Under the pieces are notes generated by a model. The model was given only the letters and a program-made list of their open reading frames with translations. It was not told where the DNA came from and did not search any database. From assembly GCA_030602675.1 (NCBI GenBank), contig JAUVZH010000204.1, positions 1 to 5,705 of the forward strand: a DNA stretch of 5,705 nucleotides, given 5' to 3'. Origin of the DNA: Candidatus Heimdallarchaeota archaeon (GTDB taxonomy: Archaea > Asgardarchaeota > Heimdallarchaeia > JABLTI01). Made by a program: the position numbers and the translations under genes. Numbering within the stretch: the first letter of the stretch is position 1; every line of letters starts with the position of its first letter. Below, in pieces: positions 1 through 5,569 of the stretch.

Positions 1-543
1 TTTTCCCGGAGATAAATTGACACCACCCATTTCTGTTACCGCAAAATAACATTTCATTTCTTCTGGATGTTTCTCTAACAACCATTCGATACCTACTTTT
101 CCACCCATTTCTTCATCAGAAACAATAACTAAAACTAAGTCACCTTTGGGTTTGAATTTTTCTTGACTCAAGTGAGCAAAAACAACTACTTGTGAAGCAA
201 CGATGAATAACATATCTATTGCACCTCGACCCCAGATAAAATCATCTACGATTTTAGCTGAAAAAGGTGGGTGTGTCCATTTCTTTTCATCATCAATAGG
301 AACAACATCTACATGTGAAGGTCCAAACATTAATGTGGGTCCATCTCCAGTTCCCTTAATTCGAGCTATTAGATTTCCTCTATTTGGAGCTGACTCATAG
401 ACATTACAAGCAATACCTTTTCCATTCAAAAATTTCTCAATTGTTCTAATACTTTTAAGTTCATTTCCGGGTGGATTAACACATTCATTTCTTATAAGCT
501 CTTGAAGCAAGACTATAGCTTCATTTAAGGTTGTTTCATCCAT
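1..543 (-). CDS. M20-family zinc amidohydrolase/peptidase (ArgE/DapE/CPS1-like), N-terminal part
   Basis: The first 181 residues of an M20-type metallohydrolase; the rest lies beyond the left edge. M20 enzymes use two zinc ions to hydrolyse amide bonds of N-acyl amino acids, dipeptides or biosynthetic intermediates in the cytoplasm. Visible motifs in order: NPPGNE (23-28); SHVDVVP (76-82), giving metal ligand H77 and D79; WGRGAIDM (104-111), giving bridging ligand D110; SDEEMGG (142-148), giving general base E144 and ligand E145; and TEMGG (170-174), where E171 fits the second-site ligand. The usual Lys after GRGAxDM is Leu, as I recall from CPS1-like M20 branches. The lid domain and the last metal histidine are off-window. 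ATG at 543 is chosen because an in-frame TAG lies at 547-549 and a GGAAG ribosome binding site lies 8 nt upstream. The gene follows the DUF61 gene by 30 nt, so it is probably the second gene of that operon. The family is certain; the substrate is not, and argE or dapE cannot be assigned. Confidence 0.93.
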   Translation of the reverse strand, partial: MDETTLNEAIVLLQELIRNECVNPPGNELKSIRTIEKFLNGKGIACNVYESAPNRGNLIARIKGTGDGPTLMFGPSHVDVVPIDDEKKWTHPPFSAKIVDDFIWGRGAIDMLFIVASQVVVFAHLSQEKFKPKGDLVLVIVSDEEMGGKVGIEWLLEKHPEEMKCYFAVTEMGGVNLSPGK

Positions 544-573
544 CTTCTATTCTTCCAAAATTCATCCATATAA

Positions 574-1002
574 TTAGGTATAACCTATTATAACACAAGA
601 ACTGATTTTTCTGACTGCAGTAAATGCTTCAGGTTTCCAAATGTAGGGTTTATGTTCTTCCAAAATAAAATTACTAAATTCGTCTTTTGTTTTACCTGTT
701 ATCCGATGAACAATATATAATTCTCTTAAACCGCCTGATACAGAGTAAATTCCTTTAGCCAGACTAGTTCTTCTCAAAATAATAATTGGTAGTTTGAGGT
801 TCTCCCATTCTTCTTCAGGAATTAATTTGCTAATTATCTCAAGATCTTTTCTCTTTATTTTGTGTAATCTTTTCGCTTTAGTTTTAATCAAAAGCTTTTC
901 GTCTGCAAGTAATGATTTCAATGATTTCCTTTCAGTAGGAAGATGATCATTCATTTTTTCTATATCTAATGACCATATTAAATCAAGGATTTTATCAGAC
1001 AT
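574..1002 (-). CDS. DUF61/UPF0216 family archaeal protein
   Basis: A 142-residue soluble protein of unknown function. Recognition rests on two family blocks: MNDHLPTERKSLKSLLADE (residues 17-35), which matches the DUF61 pattern N-x-HLP-x-x-R-x-(S/T)-L-x-x-LL, and LIPEEEWENLKLPIIILRR (60-78), which matches its PEEE-W-x-x-L-x-LPI block. A Gly-containing strand, SGGLREL, follows near 89-95. The length is normal for the family. No membrane segment, signal peptide or zinc motif is visible. The domain is almost confined to archaea, so this gene is the main taxonomic marker of the window. ATG at 1002 leaves the first block at its usual distance from the N-terminus. The gene is divergent from the cysteine-rich gene at 1165 and lies 30 nt upstream of the M20 gene. 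The lysine/arginine-rich stretch (residues 40-52) would fit nucleic-acid or ribosome contact, but that is a guess. Confidence 0.85.
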   Translation of the reverse strand: MSDKILDLIWSLDIEKMNDHLPTERKSLKSLLADEKLLIKTKAKRLHKIKRKDLEIISKLIPEEEWENLKLPIIILRRTSLAKGIYSVSGGLRELYIVHRITGKTKDEFSNFILEEHKPYIWKPEAFTAVRKISSCVIIGYT

Positions 1003-1164
1003 TTCAAATACAACTTAAAATGCTAAATCAAAAGATTTTTGGCAATTCCGTTTATCAAGTAATAAAAATTTTATAATGTATTTAGTCTTAGGATTTTAGA
1101 AACTAAAGCATTAAGTTTTAAAAAAACCACTTACATGGTATATTAAAATTAATAACAATATAAA
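1003..1164. promoter_or_regulatory. divergent promoter region between the DUF61 and Cys-rich genes
   Basis: A very AT-rich, non-coding stretch between two divergently transcribed genes. On the + strand there are two TATA-like candidates, TTTTAAAA (1117-1124) and TATATTAAA (1140-1148). The second would put the transcript start near 1170, inside the 5' end of the longer reading of the Cys-rich gene. On the - strand TTATAAAA, in the stretch around 1069-1076, could serve the DUF61 gene with a leader of about 40 nt. None is distinctive enough to be certain; transcript-start mapping would decide. Confidence 0.35.
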
Positions 1165-1488
1165 ATGAATAAAAGCAAAAGGTTGAACAAATTCATGGCC
1201 AAAGAAACAATCGATTTGAAGCTCCCTACAGGTTTTAACTACCAAGTAAAAAACGGTGAAATGACACTAAATTTCTTCTGTGACTGTTGTGGCAATGAAG
1301 TCAAAGTTTCTCGCAAATTACAAGAAAAAATAGAAAAATTAGAAAAATCTTTCCATGATATCTTTGATGAGTTAAAAAAAGACATGGATGGCAAATTCCA
1401 TCGTTGTGAACAATGTGCTTTGCTGATATGTCAAAAATGTTGGGATAATCGAGAAGAAAAATGCAAAGACTGCCCCATTTGTGTTTAA
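1165..1488 (+). CDS. small cysteine-rich zinc-binding protein with FYVE/RING-like Cys pattern
   Basis: A 107-residue protein of unknown function with ten cysteines. Four C-x2-C pairs stand out: C39/C42, C81/C84, C89/C92 and C100/C103, with extra C41 and C106. The core C-x2-C-x4-C-x2-C (81-92), preceded by F-H-R, resembles the R-HHC-x2-CG-x3-C-x2-C core of FYVE-type treble clefs. The overall order of four pairs also fits a RING/IBR-like cross-brace binding two zinc ions. Residues 50-75 are Lys/Glu-rich with heptad-like spacing and probably form a helix or short coiled coil between the first and second pairs. There is no signal peptide or membrane segment, so it is probably cytoplasmic. Two starts are possible. 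ATG 1165 gives 107 residues. ATG 1195 (residue 11, MAKET) has an AAAAGG stretch 12 nt upstream and a TATA-like box at 1140-1148, and may be the real one. Zinc binding is likely; a role in protein-protein contacts, ubiquitin transfer or lipid binding is only speculation. Confidence 0.8.
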   Translation: MNKSKRLNKFMAKETIDLKLPTGFNYQVKNGEMTLNFFCDCCGNEVKVSRKLQEKIEKLEKSFHDIFDELKKDMDGKFHRCEQCALLICQKCWDNREEKCKDCPICV

Positions 1489-1584
1489 ATTAAATTTACT
1501 TTATTCATAAATGCCCTAATTCTATCTCTTATTACATTATTTGTTAATCGAAGGTTTTAAGATTAAGCGATTAGAAGTTCTTTT
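1489..1584 (+). promoter_or_regulatory. candidate promoter of the flavin oxidoreductase gene
   Basis: Non-coding gap between two co-oriented genes. The first part is T-rich and could end transcription of the Cys-rich gene. A purine stretch (CGAAGG, 1549-1554) followed by TTTTAAGA (1555-1562) looks like a BRE plus TATA box and would start a transcript near 1583, just ahead of the GAGGT ribosome binding site. This would make the oxidoreductase an independent unit, but the match is weak. Confidence 0.3.
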
Positions 1585-1589
1585 GAGGT
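1585..1589 (+). promoter_or_regulatory. GAGGT ribosome binding site that decides a TTG start
   Basis: GAGGT is a good Shine-Dalgarno match to archaeal 16S rRNA. It abuts the TTG at 1590, which is too close for initiation, but lies 6 nt upstream of the in-frame TTG at 1596. The start at 1596 is therefore preferred. Confidence 0.65.
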
Positions 1590-1595
1590 TTGCTT

Positions 1596-2684
1596 TTGTC
1601 AAAAATATTCACTCCATTTAATTTAAAACATTTTGAATTAAAAAATCGTTTAATCAGATCTGCAACTACTTCTTATTGGTCTGATGAGGATGGTGTTTTA
1701 CGACAACCTATACTAGATTATTATGAGAGATTAGTAGCAGGTGGTTTAGGTTTCATAATTAAAGGACATTCCTATGTTATGGAAAGTGGTAAAGCTCACA
1801 CAGGTCAATCAGGTTTAACAAATGAAAAACATATCCCAAAAATGAAAGAACTAACAAAGATTGTTCATTCACAAGAAGTTCCAATCATAGCTCAAATTAA
1901 CCATGCAGGATATAGTAGTAAAGCTGATCGAATAACTGCATCAGCATTTGAGACTGATGATTTGCAAGCCAGGGAAGCAACAATTGATGATATTGAACTG
2001 GTTATAGATAGTTTTGCAAATGCTGCTGAATTGGCTATACAAGCTGATTTTGATGGAGTGCAAATACATGGTGCTCATGGTTATCTATTGAGTCAATTCC
2101 TTTCAGATAATGTAAACAAAAGAACAGATGATTATGGTGGTACATTAGAAAATCGAGCAAGGTTATTGTTTGATGTGTTTAAAGCAATAAAGAAACGAAT
2201 AGGGAATGGACCAATAGTAGCTATAAAAATGAACTGTGATGATTTTGCTTCTCATGGAGGAATCACAATTAGTGAATCTGTACAAATCGCTAATTGGTTG
2301 GATGAAAAAGGCATAGATCTCATTGAGATTTCTGGTGGTGGTCCTAAACAAGATAGATCTATTCGGAAGGTTAGAGCAAAACCTGATGAGAATTCTCCTT
2401 ACTATGAAGCGAATTTTGCTGGTCATGCTGAAAAGATTAGAAAAGGTATTCCATCAGTTCCACTTGCTTTAGTTGATGGAATAAGAAATGAAACTGCAAT
2501 GGAAGCAATTCTATCGAATAATTTAGCGGATCTCATCTCATTGAGCAAACCACTTATAATTGAGCCTGATTTTCCAAATAGGTTAAAGCGAGGCCAATCC
2601 TCATCAAAGTGTATTGATTGTAGAAGGTGTCTTTCACCTGATGTATTTGGAAAACAAATGCTAAAATGTAATCAGCTTGATTAA
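1596..2684 (+). CDS. Old Yellow Enzyme-family NADH:flavin oxidoreductase with [4Fe-4S] motif, stand-alone barrel form
   Basis: An FMN-binding TIM-barrel oxidoreductase, 362 residues from TTG 1596 (364 from TTG 1590, whose numbering is used here). Family members reduce activated C=C bonds or handle amines. Typical features: the N-terminal FTPFNLK...LKNRLIRSATTS (7-28); QINHAG (102-107); and the signature HGAHGYLLSQFLS (160-172) with the substrate-pocket pair H160/H163, followed by NKRTDDYGG (176-184) and LENR (186-189). The C-terminus has C341-x2-C344-x2-C347-x12-C360, the spacing of the trimethylamine dehydrogenase and 2,4-dienoyl-CoA reductase [4Fe-4S] cluster. Those enzymes are about 670-730 residues with a C-terminal FAD/NAD(P) half; here the protein stops four residues after C360. 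Short Fe-S forms exist in anaerobes, so this is probably intact and may take electrons from a separate protein. The next gene is convergent, so no reductase partner follows. The family is certain; the substrate (enoate, enoyl-CoA or amine) is open. Confidence 0.93.
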   Translation: MSKIFTPFNLKHFELKNRLIRSATTSYWSDEDGVLRQPILDYYERLVAGGLGFIIKGHSYVMESGKAHTGQSGLTNEKHIPKMKELTKIVHSQEVPIIAQINHAGYSSKADRITASAFETDDLQAREATIDDIELVIDSFANAAELAIQADFDGVQIHGAHGYLLSQFLSDNVNKRTDDYGGTLENRARLLFDVFKAIKKRIGNGPIVAIKMNCDDFASHGGITISESVQIANWLDEKGIDLIEISGGGPKQDRSIRKVRAKPDENSPYYEANFAGHAEKIRKGIPSVPLALVDGIRNETAMEAILSNNLADLISLSKPLIIEPDFPNRLKRGQSSSKCIDCRRCLSPDVFGKQMLKCNQLD

Positions 2685-2709
2685 TAGAGATAAAAGAAAA
2701 TTATATTGG

Positions 2710-2736
2710 GTCTTTAATTGAATTTCAATTAAAGAC
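2710..2736. terminator. perfect 13-bp inverted repeat in a convergent gap, likely bidirectional terminator
   Basis: GTCTTTAATTGAA (2710-2722) is followed, after the single base T2723, by its exact reverse complement (2724-2736). The element lies in the 65-nt gap between two converging genes (stops at 2684 and 2750). T-rich tracts follow it on both strands: 2737-2758 on + and the complement of 2690-2706 on -. This fits a shared terminator for both genes. Archaeal termination depends mainly on T-tracts, so the stem may instead protect transcript 3' ends. Confidence 0.65.
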
Positions 2737-2749
2737 ATTTACAACTTTA

Positions 2750-3373
2750 TTATTTCTTTGAAATTTCAGAAATCAATGAATTATATGCTTTAGCCCATTT
2801 TTGTTCTTCTTTTGCTGTTCTAACACTAAAAGCAAATCCTGTAAAGAGAGCAGCTATACCTATTGGCACAAAGATCATGTATGCTCCATTTCCCCAAATA
2901 GTATCTGGTAATGAATCTTGCACTAAGTAATAGATTACTATTGTTAAAGAAGCAATAAGTGTACCTATTAGCAAGAAAGTTGTTATTGCTAAACCTATAA
3001 ATTTCTTTGGTTCCAAACAAGTTGGTTTTTCTTGTTTTACTTCTTTACCATTCTCATCTTTTGTTTTAGGTAATGGATTCAAATGAGAATTTACGGTTTC
3101 AATATAGTTTTTGAGCAATTGGAAACGATGATAAAAAGCAAATGGTGATCCTATTATTGTTGCAGCAATTAGGAAGTTTCCTATTGCAGAATTCTTTGGT
3201 GAAATCACTCCTTCTGGTACAAACTTGTTGGCGATTTTGTTTAAACCCAAAAAACAGAGCAAGTTGTAGAAAGGTGTCCAAAGAGATATAGTTACAAGGA
3301 ATAGTATAAGATGAAGTTTAAAATTAATAATTGGTAATGAATCTTTATTTTTGTTCAATGTTTGTTTCTCCAT
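2750..3373 (-). CDS. four-helix integral membrane protein, unknown family
   Basis: A 207-residue protein I do not recognise. Four hydrophobic segments are visible at about 20-43, 64-81, 126-151 and 164-184. The N-terminus (KQTLNKNKD), the 83-124 loop (Lys/Glu-rich, with a run around 103-116) and the C-terminal tail (185-207, ending SEISKK) are charged. By the positive-inside rule both ends and the central loop face the cytoplasm, giving two helical hairpins with short outer loops. There is no catalytic motif; the single Cys pair C40/C119 is not in a motif. The arrangement loosely recalls small archaeal and bacterial DUF4234-type membrane proteins, but the signature of that family is not evident and I do not assign it. 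ATG 3373 is the first codon of the frame and lies 23 nt after the predicted transcript start. The gene is divergent from a second small membrane protein gene at 3554. Confidence 0.8.
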   Translation of the reverse strand: MEKQTLNKNKDSLPIINFKLHLILFLVTISLWTPFYNLLCFLGLNKIANKFVPEGVISPKNSAIGNFLIAATIIGSPFAFYHRFQLLKNYIETVNSHLNPLPKTKDENGKEVKQEKPTCLEPKKFIGLAITTFLLIGTLIASLTIVIYYLVQDSLPDTIWGNGAYMIFVPIGIAALFTGFAFSVRTAKEEQKWAKAYNSLISEISKK

Positions 3374-3381
3374 TTCTGAAG

Positions 3382-3412
3382 CAGTTAAATTAAACTATCA
3401 TTTCTTTAACTG
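3382..3412. repeat. 8-bp inverted repeat at the 5' end of the four-helix membrane protein gene
   Basis: CAGTTAAA (3382-3389) and TTTAACTG (3405-3412) are exact reverse complements separated by 15 nt. They lie between the predicted TATA box (3419-3428) and the ATG (3373) of the minus-strand gene, spanning its expected transcript start. This is where a repressor operator would sit, but an 8-bp repeat in AT-rich DNA can also occur by chance. Confidence 0.35.
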
Positions 3413-3418
3413 TTACTG

Positions 3419-3435
3419 ATATATATTTTTCTTTC
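3419..3435 (-). promoter_or_regulatory. candidate BRE/TATA promoter of the four-helix membrane protein gene
   Basis: Read on the minus strand, GAAAGAAAAA is followed by a run of alternating AT (complement of 3419-3428). This is a purine-rich BRE-like stretch and a strong TATA-like box. A start about 25 nt downstream (near 3397) would give a leader of some 23 nt before ATG 3373. Confidence 0.45.
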
Positions 3436-3484
3436 AAAAACACTTTCTTAGAATATTATCACAGAATTGAATAAAATCTTATAG

Positions 3485-3490
3485 TATAAA
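3485..3490 (+). promoter_or_regulatory. candidate TATA box of the two-helix membrane protein gene
   Basis: TATAAA lies 64 nt upstream of ATG 3554. A start about 25 nt downstream (near 3513) would give a leader of about 40 nt, which contains the GAAGGA ribosome binding site at 3538-3543. The rest of the divergent gap 3374-3553 shows no reading frame of note. Confidence 0.4.
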
Positions 3491-3553
3491 TCATAAAAGT
3501 AAAAAGGATAACTGACTATCTTCTTAATTGTCAAGTAGAAGGATGCAAAAGTT

Positions 3554-4045
3554 ATGAATTCTATGCGAGCAGCTTTATTCCGAAAAGATAAGAAAAAGAA
3601 AATAACTATTCGGAAGCTCATTGCTAAAGAAAAATTCTATGAGAAAAATTTCTATATATTTGAAATAGGATTCATAATAATAGCTATCCCTGTTCTAGTT
3701 CTTGCACTGTTATCAATTCCAGTACTAATTTATTTTACACTTGCCAAGAATTTCCATTTATGGCCTTTTATACTACTTGGTGTTTTAATAGCATTCTTCC
3801 AAATTCTCGCATTACAGTATTTTGTGAAACGATTTTATTTAGATCCATATGAAATGACCTTTGGTGAATATTTGAGATTTAGATTTGAAGACAGAAGAAG
3901 AAATCAAGATGATTTAGAGGGAAAAACACCAAAGACTTGGTATGATAATTTAGATGATTTTATATTGAGGATTCGTGCAGAGCAAAGGGAACAAACTTGT
4001 CGTATGTACACCATGGGTTATGAGAATGTACAATTATCTCCATAA
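3554..4045 (+). CDS. two-helix membrane protein with charged cytoplasmic tail, unknown family
   Basis: A 163-residue protein I do not recognise. It begins with a basic segment (RKDKKKK, residues 10-16), then two long hydrophobic helices at about 33-63 and 67-91, joined by a very short turn (AKNFH). A polar C-terminal domain of about 70 residues follows, rich in Arg, Asp and Glu (FGEYLRFRFEDRRRNQDD, 103-120; FILRIRAEQREQ, 136-147). The positive-inside rule puts both ends in the cytoplasm, making a helical hairpin anchor with a cytosolic tail. There are no cysteine pairs or catalytic motifs. ATG 3554 is preferred over ATG 3563 because GAAGGA (3538-3543) is 10 nt upstream of the first and 19 nt upstream of the second. 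The gene ends in tandem stops, TAATAA. It is divergent from the four-helix membrane protein gene and converges on the amidohydrolase gene with only 15 nt between stop codons. Confidence 0.8.
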   Translation: MNSMRAALFRKDKKKKITIRKLIAKEKFYEKNFYIFEIGFIIIAIPVLVLALLSIPVLIYFTLAKNFHLWPFILLGVLIAFFQILALQYFVKRFYLDPYEMTFGEYLRFRFEDRRRNQDDLEGKTPKTWYDNLDDFILRIRAEQREQTCRMYTMGYENVQLSP

Positions 4046-4060
4046 TAATCATTAGTTATT

Positions 4061-5497
4061 CTAAAGAAATCCCTTTTTTGCATAATTAACTAATTGAGAA
4101 CCAGCTTTTATCCAATCATCTGTTGCATCTCCAAAAATTCTTTGTGCTCTCAAATTAGCTTCTTTTAGTACTTCTTCTTGGTTTATTGACACGAAATTTT
4201 TGTTTACTATAATTTCTTTTCCATTGATTATCACATTATCAACTTCATAACCAGTTGATGAATAAACAAGGTTTGGAATGTAATTTCTAAAAGGTTGTTG
4301 AACTACAGGTGCAAGATTCAAACTGTTTAAGTTAACCATTATTACATCTGCTTGCTTTCCAACTTCTAAACTGCCAATTTTACTATCTAAACCAAGGATT
4401 TTTGCTCCACCAACTGTAGCAATTCTAAGAACTTCCCATGCAGGCAAAGCAGTTGGATCTCTTAACATAGCTTTTGTAAGAATACTAATTGTACGCATTT
4501 CGCAAAACATATTGTGCAATCCGGGACCAGGGGCTTGGTCTGAACCTAAACCAACATCTCCACCTAACGAATTGAAATGACCTACCGGTGGAACTATTCC
4601 ATCAATCATGCTTATTGAACTTGGACATCCAACCATTTTTACTCCTTTCTTAACCATAAGCTCTCTTTCATCTTCACTAGTGTCATGACAGTGTGCTGCA
4701 AGCAAATTTTCATCTAATAAATTATTTTTATCAAGAACTTTTACTGTAGAAGCATCTTTACCAAAACGACTTTGAATTTGAAGTCGTTCTCTACCACCTT
4801 GAGCAACATGGACATGTATTTTGCTTTTTCTAGCAATGGCTTCTTCTCTTATTGAAGATAATAAATCTAAAGAAATCATATCTATTGCTTGAGGTCCATA
4901 CATGCAACTAACTAGTTCTGAGTTCTGATATTTGGTAAATAATTCATTTGCTTTCTTAAAAGCTGCTTCTCCTTTCTCTTTATCGAATTCATAAATATCT
5001 GTTGGTTTTAAATGAGCTCTATTTCTACTTACTTCATTGATCGTTTCAGTAGCAATAACTCGAGTATTAAATGGGAGGAATACCTTTTCAACCAAAGTTG
5101 AAACATTACTTGTATATTCAGCGAAAGTTGTTGTGCCTGATTTTAATCCCTCTAACACACCAAGTTTTGCACCTGCAATGAAATCTTCAGGTTTCATGTG
5201 TTTTGATATTGGTCCTATCCCTTTATTCATCCATTCAAGTTCTGGTAAATCTTGAGCTCCTCCTCTCAGAATAGTTAAACCTGTATGAATGTGAGCGTTA
5301 ACTAGACCAGGCATAGTAACGTGCTTTGACCCATCTATTACTTTATCATAATTCTTTTGATTCAGATTCTTGGATTCACCAATAAAGCAGATTTTAGATC
5401 CATCAACACCAATTGCACCATCATCAATTATTCCGAGATTTTCTCCCTTAAAAGTTAACAATCTAGTATTTTTTATTGCCAATTTCAATGTATTCAA
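4061..5497 (-). CDS. metal-dependent amidohydrolase/deaminase-like protein (COG0402, TRZ/ATZ/SsnA group)
   Basis: A full-length (478 residues) cytoplasmic member of the amidohydrolase superfamily close to the MTA/SAH deaminase, guanine deaminase and atrazine chlorohydrolase-type enzymes, which hydrolyse C-N or C-Cl bonds on heterocycles with one metal ion. It has an N-terminal beta-sandwich piece (IKNTRLL...), then PGLVNAHIHTG with metal ligands H69 and H71, a GTTTFAEY strand (121-128), HVHVAQ (228-233) with ligand H230, AAHC (267-270) with H269, CPSSISMIDGIVPP (291-304), LGSD (317-320) with metal ligand D320, and the closing IGSLEVGKQADVIMV (374-388). All five metal/active-site positions are present. 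Position 233 is Gln where deaminases usually have the proton-shuttling Glu (H-x-x-E), so the chemistry may differ. The start is TTG 5497: an in-frame stop lies at 5504-5506 and the ATG at 5502 is out of frame. Reaction and substrate cannot be assigned. Confidence 0.93.
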   Translation of the reverse strand: MNTLKLAIKNTRLLTFKGENLGIIDDGAIGVDGSKICFIGESKNLNQKNYDKVIDGSKHVTMPGLVNAHIHTGLTILRGGAQDLPELEWMNKGIGPISKHMKPEDFIAGAKLGVLEGLKSGTTTFAEYTSNVSTLVEKVFLPFNTRVIATETINEVSRNRAHLKPTDIYEFDKEKGEAAFKKANELFTKYQNSELVSCMYGPQAIDMISLDLLSSIREEAIARKSKIHVHVAQGGRERLQIQSRFGKDASTVKVLDKNNLLDENLLAAHCHDTSEDERELMVKKGVKMVGCPSSISMIDGIVPPVGHFNSLGGDVGLGSDQAPGPGLHNMFCEMRTISILTKAMLRDPTALPAWEVLRIATVGGAKILGLDSKIGSLEVGKQADVIMVNLNSLNLAPVVQQPFRNYIPNLVYSSTGYEVDNVIINGKEIIVNKNFVSINQEEVLKEANLRAQRIFGDATDDWIKAGSQLVNYAKKGFL

Positions 5498-5524
5498 CTC
5501 ATTTTAATTTAAAATAAGTTGAAC

Positions 5525-5538
5525 TAATATAGCTTTTT
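5525..5538 (-). promoter_or_regulatory. BRE/TATA promoter of the amidohydrolase gene
   Basis: On the minus strand AAAAAGC (complement of 5532-5538) is followed directly by TATATTA (complement of 5525-5531), a good archaeal BRE plus TATA box. The usual 25-27 nt spacing puts the transcript start near 5501, only a few bases before the TTG start at 5497. The message would then be leaderless or nearly so, which agrees with the absence of a ribosome binding site there. Confidence 0.5.
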
Positions 5539-5539
5539 G

Positions 5540-5569
5540 AAAAAGGATAACGAATGAGATAACTCATTC
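5540..5569 (-). terminator. hairpin plus T-tract ending the right-edge gene
   Basis: GAATGAG (5552-5558) and CTCATTC (5563-5569) form a 7-bp stem with loop ATAA. On the minus strand the stem is followed, after 7 nt, by five T (complement of 5540-5544), fitting a terminator for the gene whose TGA stop lies inside the stem (5564-5566). A run of six T also follows on the + strand (5573-5578), but no + gene needs terminating there. Confidence 0.45.

Noticed and set aside
203..400. Open frame of 65 codons on the + strand
   Set aside because: It lies wholly inside the M20 gene on the other strand, which carries clear catalytic motifs.
1545..1573. 6-bp inverted repeat TAATCG/CGATTA upstream of the flavin oxidoreductase gene
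   Set aside because: The arms are too short and the spacer (17 nt) too long to stand out from background.
2163..2426. Open frame of 87 codons on the - strand
   Set aside because: It is antisense to the conserved part of the flavin oxidoreductase and looks like no protein family.
2826..3281. Two further minus-strand frames of 64 and 60 codons
   Set aside because: Both are out-of-frame shadows of the four-helix membrane protein gene.
3543..3557. Four-codon mini-frame whose TGA overlaps the ATG of the two-helix membrane protein gene (ATGA)
   Set aside because: The ATG lies next to the ribosome binding site GAAGGA and overlaps it, so it is unlikely to be translated; such short frames are common by chance.
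5037..5255. Open frame of 72 codons on the + strand
   Set aside because: It is antisense to the amidohydrolase gene, whose motifs leave no doubt about the coding strand.
3501..5551. Exact 12-nt repeat AAAAAGGATAAC at 3501-3512 and 5540-5551
   Set aside because: About one 12-nt match is expected by chance in a window of this size, more in AT-rich DNA, and the two copies sit differently relative to their genes.
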